Below, piece after piece: positions 1 through 5,180 of a stretch of 7,250 bases of DNA. Origin of the DNA: Alphaproteobacteria bacterium (lineage in GTDB: Bacteria > Pseudomonadota > Alphaproteobacteria > Rickettsiales > UBA8987); assembly GCA_023269645.1 (NCBI GenBank), contig JAHFPR010000104.1, positions 1 through 7,250 on the forward strand, read 5' to 3'. Each line of letters begins with the position of its first letter. The stretch's first letter is position 1. The position numbers and the translations under genes were made by a program. Below the pieces are notes generated by a model. It was not told the origin of the DNA, did not search any database, and saw nothing but the letters and a program-made list of their open reading frames with translations.

Positions 1-485
1 AGCACCGCGAAGGGCACAATGCGCGTATCTTTCGGCAGTGCCTCATGCAGATACAACAGGCTGCGCGGCATATGGTATCCGGAGGTGACGATCAGCAGGC
101 TGGTGATATGCCGCTCCGCTGTCCATTGCGCCACTTCCTGCGCATTGCCGCGTGTGTCGAGTGCCTCATGCCCCACTTCGATCTGCGCCATCGCCACCAT
201 GTCCTCCGCCGTGCATTCGCTGCTGGCCGCCATAAATAAATCCCGCACCGTCACCCCGTGCCCCGCACCTGAAACGAACATATGCTGCGCATAGCCCGCT
301 TTCAACAGCGCAAATCCTTCCTCGAAGCGCATCCTGCCGCCGGTCAGCACCACGATGGCCTCCACCTGCGCCTTCCGGGGCATGGCGGCGTAAGAGCCGA
401 CGCGCGACGTGAACCAGATCAGGCCACCACACCACAGAAGCGTAGCCATTATTGCCAGCACAAACAACCGCCGCAAGAATTTCAT
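1..485 (-). CDS. YdcF/SanA-like DUF218 membrane protein, C-terminus cut off by the window
   Basis: The first 161 codons of a minus-strand gene are present; the rest lies beyond the left edge. The start is ATG at 485, preceded by a G-rich stretch at 490-496 that may serve as a weak ribosome site. Residues about 5-26 form one hydrophobic segment behind a basic start (MKFLRR), so the protein is probably anchored in the inner membrane with the domain in the periplasm. DUF218 hallmarks are visible: AIVVLTGGR at about 43-51 followed by R/E-rich FEEGFALLKAG, a SGAG turn, TRGNA at 110-114 and VTSGYHMPRS at 132-141. YdcF, SanA and ElyC relatives are linked to envelope integrity and peptidoglycan or lipid-carrier metabolism, but the reaction of this subgroup is not established. 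It is divergent from the zinc-ribbon gene. In many alphaproteobacteria both kinds of gene occur near ftsEX (recalled, not checked here). Confidence 0.85.
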   Translation of the reverse strand, partial: MKFLRRLFVLAIMATLLWCGGLIWFTSRVGSYAAMPRKAQVEAIVVLTGGRMRFEEGFALLKAGYAQHMFVSGAGHGVTVRDLFMAASSECTAEDMVAMAQIEVGHEALDTRGNAQEVAQWTAERHITSLLIVTSGYHMPRSLLYLHEALPKDTRIVPFAV

Positions 486-514
486 TGTTCCCGCCCTGAA
501 GATTCGCTAGGTTG

Positions 515-528
515 GTATATCCATATAC
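515..528. promoter_or_regulatory. Palindrome in the divergent ydcF-like / zinc-ribbon intergenic region
   Basis: GTATATCCATATAC is an inverted repeat with 6-bp arms around CC in the 72-bp gap between the two divergent genes. Its right arm overlaps TATACT (524-529), a plausible -10 box for the plus-strand gene. No good -35 is seen. It could be an operator acting on both genes or simply AT-rich promoter DNA. Confidence 0.3.
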
Positions 529-557
529 TATGGGGCGTGTTTGGGGAAGGAAAAGCG

Positions 558-1202
558 ATGATCATCACCTGTCTGTCCTGTAAAACGCAATACGCCGTTC
601 CCTCGGAGGCCATCCCGCCGCAGGGGAAGAAGGTGAAATGCTCGAACTGCGGCACGATCTGGCTGCAAGCACCGCTGGAAGCACTCGTTGATGTAGGCGT
701 GATCGCGCCCCCGCCGCCGCCCGAACCGAGGCCGCTTCCCAAACATTCCAACCTGCCCGCCGCCATGAAAGCCGCCGCGCCTGTGCCGCTCTGGTTCAAG
801 CTCGCGTTCGGGGTGTGCACGCTGCTGGCCGGCTGCTCCTGGGCACTGGCCAACCACGCGAAATTCCCCGGCCTGGAGAAAGCCATCGGCATGGAGAACA
901 CGGAGGGCGTAGTGTTCCGGAATTTCAACGTAATCCGGAAACGGCAGGATAACCGGCTGCAGTTCGCGGTGGAGGGCGACATCGCCAACGAATCCGACAA
1001 GCCGCGCCCGCTTTCGGACGTGCGCATCCAGGTGGTCACCAAAGGCGGGCGGGTGATGAGCGCAGTGAATTTCCACCCGAAAACCACCCTGCTCCAGCCC
1101 GGCGAGGTGCTGCACATCCAGCCGATGATCGAGAACATCAGCGGCAACGCGGATAAACTCGTGCTTGATATGGGAAATAAATGGGAGATGCTGTTCCGGT
1201 GA
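558..1202 (+). CDS. MJ0042-type zinc-ribbon, single-TM membrane protein (DUF3426-like C-terminal domain)
   Basis: 214 residues. The start ATG at 558 is chosen because GGGGAAGG (543-550) lies 7 nt upstream and because the zinc ribbon begins at once: MIITCLSC with C5-x2-C8 and C28-x2-C31. The open frame continues upstream to 282, but that part is antisense to the ydcF-like gene and shows no domain. After the ribbon comes a proline-rich linker (about 50-61, PPPPPEPRPLP), then a membrane helix (about 79-98). The C-terminal domain of about 105-214 contains GDIANESDKPRPLSDVRI and ends LDMGNKWEMLFR. It resembles the DUF3426 beta-sandwich seen behind such zinc ribbons in Proteobacteria. The ribbon should be cytoplasmic and the C-terminal domain periplasmic. 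The cellular role is unknown. The family assignment rests on the cysteine pattern and domain order. Confidence 0.82.
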   Translation: MIITCLSCKTQYAVPSEAIPPQGKKVKCSNCGTIWLQAPLEALVDVGVIAPPPPPEPRPLPKHSNLPAAMKAAAPVPLWFKLAFGVCTLLAGCSWALANHAKFPGLEKAIGMENTEGVVFRNFNVIRKRQDNRLQFAVEGDIANESDKPRPLSDVRIQVVTKGGRVMSAVNFHPKTTLLQPGEVLHIQPMIENISGNADKLVLDMGNKWEMLFR

Positions 1203-1255
1203 TGCACTGCTGCTCTGCACCGGAAACCGCAACATTCCCGGCCTCCGTCAAAGGC

Positions 1256-1273
1256 ATTTTTCTCCGGAAAAAT
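1256..1273 (+). terminator. Weak hairpin downstream of the zinc-ribbon gene
   Basis: ATTTTTC and GAAAAAT form a 7-bp stem around a TCCG tetraloop, 53 nt after the stop codon. The stem is mostly A-T and is followed by CCCCTTTT rather than a clean T-run, so termination would be inefficient. It is a candidate only. Confidence 0.25.
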
Positions 1274-1279
1274 CCCCTT

Positions 1280-1309
1280 TTGCAAAAAGCCGTCAAAGCG
1301 CATAATAAT
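1280..1309 (+). promoter_or_regulatory. Putative sigma-70-like promoter of the first prepilin-like gene
   Basis: TTGCAA at 1280-1285 resembles a -35 box. CATAATAAT at 1301-1309 offers overlapping -10 choices: CATAAT with a 15-bp spacer or AATAAT with 18 bp. Transcription would then begin near 1312-1317. That makes the upstream in-frame ATG at 1314 almost leaderless and favours the ATG at 1341 as the start of the gene. Confidence 0.4.
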
Positions 1310-1340
1310 TAGAATGAAACCAATAGAAAAAGGGAAGTTT

Positions 1341-2108
1341 ATGCATATTAAAAAGGAAACAGGCCGCGCAGGCATCCGGGGCTTTACCCTCATCGAACTC
1401 TCCATCGTGCTTGTCATTATCGGGATGCTTGTCGGCGTGATCGTTGGCGGGCAATCCTTGCTGCATCAAGCAGCGTTGCGGGCGGTAATCCGCGATCTGC
1501 AGAGCTATCAGACGGCAGTCAACACCTTCAGGAACCAGTATGATGCCTCTCCGGGCGATTTTTCCACGGCAAGCACTTTCTGGGCGGGTGCTACCAACGG
1601 CAGCGGGGATATGCGGATCGGCTGCACGAATGTCAGTTCAGCGGCAAATATGGCAGCCAACTGCATCGAACCCGTTTTAGCGTGGAGGCAGCTTTCCCTG
1701 TCTACGATTGTCCCCTCCAATTACAGCGGAGTTGCCGGAGCGGGCACGGCGGCCAGTCCATTTTTCGTGCCAAGAAGGAATATCCCCGCCAGCAAGATCA
1801 TGGATGGCGCAGGCTATGTGATATATTATGACGATGCCACGTACCTCAACAGCTATAACGCACACGTCATTCTGCTGGGTGCGTCGCTAACCACCGGCCT
1901 TGGTTTCACCCGATCCGTCATCAGCCCGGTGGATGCCCGGACGCTCGACGAAAAAATAGACGATCGGCAGCGGGATACCGGCAAACTCCGGGCGATTACC
2001 GGCGGCAGCCCCACCGGGGCCTGCAACGGCGGAACCGCCGCCACCAGCGGCAATTACGACCTCACCAACATCACCAACGCCTGCATCCTCTACTGGCTGC
2101 TTGATTAG
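1341..2108 (+). CDS. Type IV prepilin-like protein (N-terminal cleavage/methylation motif)
   Basis: 255 residues. The start ATG at 1341 has AGGGAAG (1331-1337) just upstream and gives a 14-residue basic leader ending in RG. An in-frame ATG at 1314 would lengthen the leader to 23 residues. The cleavage site is G14 before F, and the mature protein begins FTLIELSIVLVIIGMLVGVIVGG with the conserved Glu5. Prepilin peptidase would cut here and methylate Phe1; the hydrophobic helix then packs into a pilus or pseudopilus core. Downstream is an NQYDASPGDF motif and a polar globular domain with two cysteine pairs (GCTN...NCIEP, and GACNGG...NACILYWLLD at the C-terminus) suited to disulfide loops. It shares this plan with the prepilin-like gene at 6345-7076. 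No pilus assembly ATPase, peptidase or secretin lies nearby, so it is an orphan or minor pilin. Its TAG stop (2106-2108) overlaps the TA target and first base of the MITE-like element. Confidence 0.85.
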   Translation: MHIKKETGRAGIRGFTLIELSIVLVIIGMLVGVIVGGQSLLHQAALRAVIRDLQSYQTAVNTFRNQYDASPGDFSTASTFWAGATNGSGDMRIGCTNVSSAANMAANCIEPVLAWRQLSLSTIVPSNYSGVAGAGTAASPFFVPRRNIPASKIMDGAGYVIYYDDATYLNSYNAHVILLGASLTTGLGFTRSVISPVDARTLDEKIDDRQRDTGKLRAITGGSPTGACNGGTAATSGNYDLTNITNACILYWLLD

Positions 2109-2322
2109 GTTCAATCACCATTTGATTTTTCGGTACTATATTGATCTATATTCTTAATTATAGTTCATCGTCATTCCAGCGATCTTATCTTTGGAAAGAC
2201 TGGCTGGAATCCAGCAGCGGCGTGTCTACGCTGCGAAAAGCCTTTCCGCCGCAGACGCGGCTTTGGCTGGATTCCAGCTTTCGCTGGAATGACGGAGTAC
2301 TTAATTAAATGGTGATTGAACC
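2108..2322 (+). mobile_element. MITE-like element, copy 1 (215 bp, TA target duplication)
   Basis: A non-coding element bounded by TA at 2106-2107 and 2323-2324, the expected target duplication of IS630/Tc1-mariner-type transposition. Terminal inverted repeats are GGTTCAATCACCATTT (2108-2123) and its exact complement (2307-2322). The inverted match continues imperfectly to a shared GTACT. The outer arms (2108-2168 and 2295-2322) are AT-rich, while the core (2169-2294) is GC-rich and palindromic. There is no transposase, so movement would need a helper in trans. The second copy at 6127-6341 differs at one base only (A at 2120, C at 6139), in the same orientation. Copy 1 has the intact left repeat, so it is probably the ancestral state. 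The left end sits in the TAG stop of the prepilin-like gene and supplies its G. Placed between convergent genes, it may also act as a terminator. Confidence 0.85.
2169..2294. repeat. Nested palindromic core of MITE copy 1 (SVIPAKAGIQ-type repeat)
   Basis: The arms CGTCATTCCAGCGA (2169-2182) and TCGCTGGAATGACG (2281-2294) are exact inverted repeats. A second inner pair, GCTGGAATCCAGC (2203-2215) and GCTGGATTCCAGC (2266-2278), is also exact. The left arm carries about 18 extra bases (roughly 2183-2202) that the right arm lacks, themselves containing a TCTTTGGAAAGA hairpin. The remaining centre is imperfectly self-complementary, with its apex near the AAAGCCTTT at about 2237-2245. The minus strand translates to VIPAKAGIQ, a peptide typical of widespread bacterial intergenic repeats and not of a real protein. 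Confidence 0.75.
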
Positions 2323-2331
2323 TAGGGCGAT

Positions 2332-2399
2332 TGTCATCCTGAAGCCGCAGGCCGAAGGATCCCTTGCGGCGGAGATTCTTCACTGCGTTCAGAATGACA
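2332..2399. repeat. 68-bp imperfect palindromic repeat of the VILNAVKNL type
   Basis: TGTCATCCTGAA (2332-2343) and TTCAGAATGACA (2388-2399) are inverted copies matching at 11 of 12 positions. The interior halves (GAAGGATC on one side, AGATTCTTC on the other) are diverged inverted copies as well. The minus strand translates to SVILNAVKNL, a signature of another common class of bacterial intergenic repeats. The element lies only 7 bp beyond the MITE's target duplication and 7 bp before the stop codon of the convergent HisN-like gene. A further small hairpin, TGACAC-TGC-GTGTCA (2395-2409), includes that stop codon. The likely local role is transcription termination or mRNA end protection; no target duplication is obvious. 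Confidence 0.65.
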
Positions 2400-2406
2400 C
2401 TGCGTG

Positions 2407-3183
2407 TCACTTCACCAGCTTCAGTGCCTCCCGATGCACCCGTCGGTCGCCGCAAGCGATGACGCGGCCATCGGATTTCGGGGTGATGGGGTTGCCCTCC
2501 CAATCCGTGATGATGCCTTTCGCCCCCTCGATAATGGGCTTGAGCGCGATGAAATCATGCGGTTTCAGCCCGGTTTCCACCACAATATCCACCCGTCCGC
2601 TGGCGATGAGGCCATAGGAATAGCAATCCCCGCCATAGACGGTGTAATGCGCTTTCTTGCGGATTTTCTCGAATTTCTTGTAATCATCCCCCACGAACAG
2701 GTTGGGCGAAGTGGTGCACAAAACCGCCTGCGCCAGCGTCGGGCAGCCGCGCGCCTCGGTGACGCGCGAGTTGAAATCCGTGGCAAAACCGCGCACACCG
2801 CTCCACCGTTCACCCAGAATGGGCTGGTCAATTACCCCCAGAATGGGCAGGTCGCCCTTCACCAGCGAGATGAGTGTGCCGAAAATCGGGCGGCCAATCA
2901 TGAAGGATTTTGTTCCGTCAATGGGGTCAATATACCACTGGTATTCCGCCTCCGGATTGCTGGCCTCGAACTCCTCGCCGATAACGCCGTGCCCCGGATA
3001 GGCCGCAAGGATCAGCGCGCGGAGTGCCCGCTCCACCTCCTTATCCGCCTCGGTGACGGGGGATAAATCCTCCTTCACCTCATAGGGGATGTCCTTTTTA
3101 TAATAGGTGCGGATGATCTGCCCGGAGGCATTGGCGAGCTGGTCAACAAACGGAATAAAATGTTCGGGTTTAAGATGGATCAT
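2407..3183 (-). CDS. hisN: Histidinol-phosphatase, inositol monophosphatase family (HisN-like)
   Basis: 258 residues, about the usual length of the family. It is a metal-dependent phosphatase of the FIG/IMPase fold. Visible motifs are SPVTEADKEVE (41-51), GHGVIGEEF (64-72), WYIDPIDGTKSF (83-94) and GLKPHDFIA (205-213). These supply the metal ligands Glu70, Asp86, Asp89 and Asp210. The stretch GTKSFMIGRPIFGTLISL, with GGDCYSYGLIASGRVDIVVE further on, fits HisN (L-histidinol phosphate to histidinol, the penultimate product step of histidine synthesis) better than SuhB or CysQ. GAKG at about 221 replaces the usual GAGG. The start ATG at 3183 has only a weak GAGTGAG upstream, which belongs to the end of the toxin gene. 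The gap to that gene is 11 nt on the same strand, so it is probably cotranscribed with the toxin-antitoxin pair. A less specific IMPase-family phosphatase remains possible. Confidence 0.8.
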   Translation of the reverse strand: MIHLKPEHFIPFVDQLANASGQIIRTYYKKDIPYEVKEDLSPVTEADKEVERALRALILAAYPGHGVIGEEFEASNPEAEYQWYIDPIDGTKSFMIGRPIFGTLISLVKGDLPILGVIDQPILGERWSGVRGFATDFNSRVTEARGCPTLAQAVLCTTSPNLFVGDDYKKFEKIRKKAHYTVYGGDCYSYGLIASGRVDIVVETGLKPHDFIALKPIIEGAKGIITDWEGNPITPKSDGRVIACGDRRVHREALKLVK

Positions 3184-3194
3184 GTTTTTTTAAC

Positions 3195-3470
3195 TCACTC
3201 GAATAAATCAGCATGGTTGCCCATGCGAACATATTCCAGAATCTTTTCTTCCTCAAGCACCCGATAAATAAGCAGCCAATCCGGTTCGATGTGGCATTCC
3301 CTGTTTCCTTTCCAGTTGCCGATCAGGGCATGATTCCGATATTTCGCGGGTGGTGCTTTCCCATGTACCAGCAAGGTATGGATAGCCTTGAATTTTTCCA
3401 TATCCTTGCCGCGCTTCCGGCAAAGTTTCACATCGCGCCGGAAGCGCGTGGATTCAACGATGGTATACAC
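3195..3470 (-). CDS. yafQ: RelE/YafQ-family mRNA interferase toxin
   Basis: 91 residues, typical of YafQ. The family cuts mRNA in the ribosomal A site and arrests translation until neutralised by the antitoxin. The C-terminal signature HALIGNWKGNRECHIEPDWLLIYRV...GNHADLF is present. His47, His60, Asp64, Trp65, His86 and Phe90 correspond in pattern to the catalytic residues reported for E. coli YafQ (His50, His63, Asp67, Trp68, His87, Phe91), and Arg82 lies in the expected RxGxH position (here VRMGNH). All key positions are kept, so an active toxin is expected. The start is GTG at 3470, directly after the antitoxin's TAG stop with no gap; no ATG fits. A weak start next to the antitoxin stop fits translational coupling that keeps toxin below antitoxin. 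Confidence 0.86.
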   Translation of the reverse strand: MYTIVESTRFRRDVKLCRKRGKDMEKFKAIHTLLVHGKAPPAKYRNHALIGNWKGNRECHIEPDWLLIYRVLEEEKILEYVRMGNHADLFE

Positions 3471-3731
3471 CTAATTATCCAGATCTGCAAAAAAATCCTC
3501 GGAACTACTGAAGCGTTTTCCGCCACCCCGTTCCAACTCCTCCATCGCTTCGAGCGTGGCGGCGTTCGGTCGCTTTGCGGTGGGCTGAAAGGGCAGCCCG
3601 CCCCGGTTTACCGATTGTTGCAGGAACAGCCGGATAGCATCCGACGTGCTCAAGCCCATCGCCGAAAAAACGGCATCTGCTTGTTGTTTCAGCTCGGCCT
3701 TGACGCGGGATTGTATCAGAACATTGGACAT
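3471..3731 (-). CDS. RelB/DinJ-family antitoxin
   Basis: 86 residues from the ATG at 3731. GGAG sits 5 nt upstream, which favours this start over the in-frame GTG at 3737. The N-terminal part (SNVLIQSRVKAELKQQADAVFSAMGLSTSDAIRLFLQQ) matches the ribbon-helix-helix DNA-binding region of RelB/DinJ antitoxins: a short strand, then two helices around MGLSTSDAI. LPFQP follows at the usual place. The acidic C-terminal tail (SSSEDFFADLDN) would wrap the toxin. As a dimer it should repress its own operon, with the toxin as corepressor. It is the first gene of a minus-strand cluster antitoxin-toxin-hisN and has a near-consensus promoter in front. The symbol is left blank because DinJ and RelB cannot be separated from sequence alone. 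Confidence 0.87.
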   Translation of the reverse strand: MSNVLIQSRVKAELKQQADAVFSAMGLSTSDAIRLFLQQSVNRGGLPFQPTAKRPNAATLEAMEELERGGGKRFSSSEDFFADLDN

Positions 3732-3771
3732 AACCACTCCGTATATAATTCATTTTGCATCATTTGATAAC

Positions 3772-3800
3772 ATTATACATTCAATTGATGACTTATGCAA
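3772..3800 (-). promoter_or_regulatory. Near-consensus sigma-70 promoter of the toxin-antitoxin operon
   Basis: Read on the minus strand: TTGCAT (3800-3795), a 17-bp spacer, then a perfect TATAAT (3777-3772). Transcription should start near 3765, leaving a leader of about 35 nt to the antitoxin ATG. The spacer contains the 8-bp perfect palindrome TCAATTGA (3781-3788), well placed to be an operator for the ribbon-helix-helix antitoxin. The operator role is inferred from position only. Confidence 0.7.
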
Positions 3801-3853
3801 GGGGGTTTTATTTGGGGGCTGGGCTGTTCAGTTCTGATTTCTTCCAAGCATCC

Positions 3854-3882
3854 TTGACGCATCTATTCTAAAAATTTACACT
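3854..3882 (+). promoter_or_regulatory. Putative promoter of the dadA-hydrolase operon
   Basis: TTGACG (3854-3859), a 17-bp spacer and TACACT (3877-3882) match the sigma-70 consensus at 5 of 6 and 4 of 6 positions. Transcription would begin near 3889, about 30 nt before the dadA ATG. It is divergent from the toxin-antitoxin promoter, with the two -35 boxes about 53 bp apart. No other gene is seen in the 186-bp gap between the two start codons. Confidence 0.5.
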
Positions 3883-3917
3883 GTGTCCTTATTCCTCTTT
3901 TACAACAGTTTGCAGTG

Positions 3918-5180
3918 ATGAAAATTCTTGTTCTCGGCGGTGGCGTTCTGGGGGTTACAGCTGCCTATTCCCTGCACCAGCGTGGCCATAAGGTAGAGGT
4001 GATTGAGCGCAACGCCGCCACCGCGATGGAATGCAGTTTCGCCAACGCCGGCCAGCTTTCCTATAATCACGCCGAACCGTGGGCGAACCCCGCCGCGCTG
4101 CGGAACGGGCTTTCCTGGCTCGGTAAAAAGGATGCGCCGCTGCTGTTCCGCCTGCAGGCCGACCCGCGTATGTGGCTGTGGACGCTCCGCTTCGTGATGA
4201 ACTGCACCCGCCCGCGTGTGCGGAAAAACACGGAGACCATGCTGCGGATATGCCTCTATTCCCGGCTGATGATGCACAAGCTGATTGAGGAAACCAAACT
4301 TGATTTTGATTACGCGAAGGACGGCAGGCTCTTTATTTTCGAGAACCAGAAAACGCTGGAGAACCAGGTGCGGCAATCCGAATTCCAGTGCACCCTCGGC
4401 GGCCAGGAATTCGAGCGGCTCACGCCGGAACAATGTGTCGCACGCGAACCGGCACTGGGGTATCATGCGCGGCGCATCATCGGCGGCATTTTCGATCCGG
4501 AAGACGAAAGCGGCGATGTGCACAAATTCACGCAGGCACTTGCGGCGCATCTGGAGAAACAGGGCGTGGTCTTCCATTACGGCACAAAGGTGCAGCGCGT
4601 GGTGCAGGAAAAAAGGCGCGTCATCGGCGTGGAAACCGATAAGGGCATGATGAACGCGGATAATTACGTGATGGCACTCGGCTGCTACAGCCCCATTTTC
4701 CTGCGGCAGGCGGGCATTTCCGTGCCGATTTATCCGCTGAAGGGCTACAGCATCTCCATCAACACGAAGGACTGCAAGCGGGAGGATGCGCCCCGCGTCA
4801 GCCTCACCCATACCGCGAAAAAGCTCGCCTACAGCCGCCTGGGGGATGTGCTCCGCGTGGGCGGCACGGCGGAATTCGCAGGGTATGATGATAAGGTGGT
4901 GAAGCACCGCATTGATATTGCGAAAAATGACACGCGCGAGATTTTCCCCAAAGGCGGGGATATTGAAAACGCCACCGAGTGGGCGTGCCTGCGCCCGATG
5001 ACCCCGGACGGCCCCCCGATCCTCGGTAGAACGCCCGTCGCCAACCTGTTCCTCAACACCGGGCACGGCTCGCTGGGCTGGACGCAATGCGCGGGCAGTG
5101 CCACCATCGTCGCAGATGTCATTGAAGGTAGGGAGCCGGAAATCAGTCTGAAGGGGCTGGATATGGGAAGGTATCTGTGA
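3918..5180 (+). CDS. dadA: FAD-dependent D-amino acid dehydrogenase (DadA-like)
   Basis: 420 residues, close to the 432 of E. coli DadA. The family oxidatively deaminates D-amino acids to 2-oxo acids and ammonia at the inner membrane, passing electrons to the respiratory chain. The N-terminus is an FAD-binding Rossmann motif (LVLGGGVLGVTAAY, glycines 7, 9 and 12) ending in Glu30 of VIERN, the expected ribose ligand. Other DadA hallmarks are SFANAGQLS (40-48) with PWANP, YPLKGYSI (272-279), GGTAEFAGYD (about 315-324), LRPMTPDG (358-365) and NTGHGSLGWT (380-389). The start is ATG at 3918; a GTG directly before it (3915) is an alternative. No convincing Shine-Dalgarno is seen. The stop overlaps the downstream hydrolase start. 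D-alanine from peptidoglycan turnover is a likely substrate by analogy, but the substrate cannot be read from sequence; no alanine racemase is adjacent. Confidence 0.87.
   Translation: MKILVLGGGVLGVTAAYSLHQRGHKVEVIERNAATAMECSFANAGQLSYNHAEPWANPAALRNGLSWLGKKDAPLLFRLQADPRMWLWTLRFVMNCTRPRVRKNTETMLRICLYSRLMMHKLIEETKLDFDYAKDGRLFIFENQKTLENQVRQSEFQCTLGGQEFERLTPEQCVAREPALGYHARRIIGGIFDPEDESGDVHKFTQALAAHLEKQGVVFHYGTKVQRVVQEKRRVIGVETDKGMMNADNYVMALGCYSPIFLRQAGISVPIYPLKGYSISINTKDCKREDAPRVSLTHTAKKLAYSRLGDVLRVGGTAEFAGYDDKVVKHRIDIAKNDTREIFPKGGDIENATEWACLRPMTPDGPPILGRTPVANLFLNTGHGSLGWTQCAGSATIVADVIEGREPEISLKGLDMGRYL

Noticed and set aside
282..557. N-terminal extension of the zinc-ribbon protein back to 282
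   Set aside because: It lies antisense to the ydcF-like coding region and has no motif. The ribosome site at 543-550 and the zinc ribbon starting at residue 5 fix the start at 558.
482..1417. Minus-strand open frame of 311 codons over the zinc-ribbon gene
   Set aside because: The product shows low-complexity Ser/Arg/Pro bias and no family motif, and it crosses the start of the prepilin gene. It is a shadow of the plus-strand genes.
2122..2152. Outward-facing promoter inside the MITE left arm (TTGATT and TATATT)
   Set aside because: The spacer would be 19 bp and both boxes are in a generally AT-rich stretch. It would point into the element's own hairpin with no gene to drive.
2404..3066. Plus-strand open frames opposite hisN
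   Set aside because: The minus-strand HisN motifs are complete. The opposite frames show no recognisable domain and no ribosome site.
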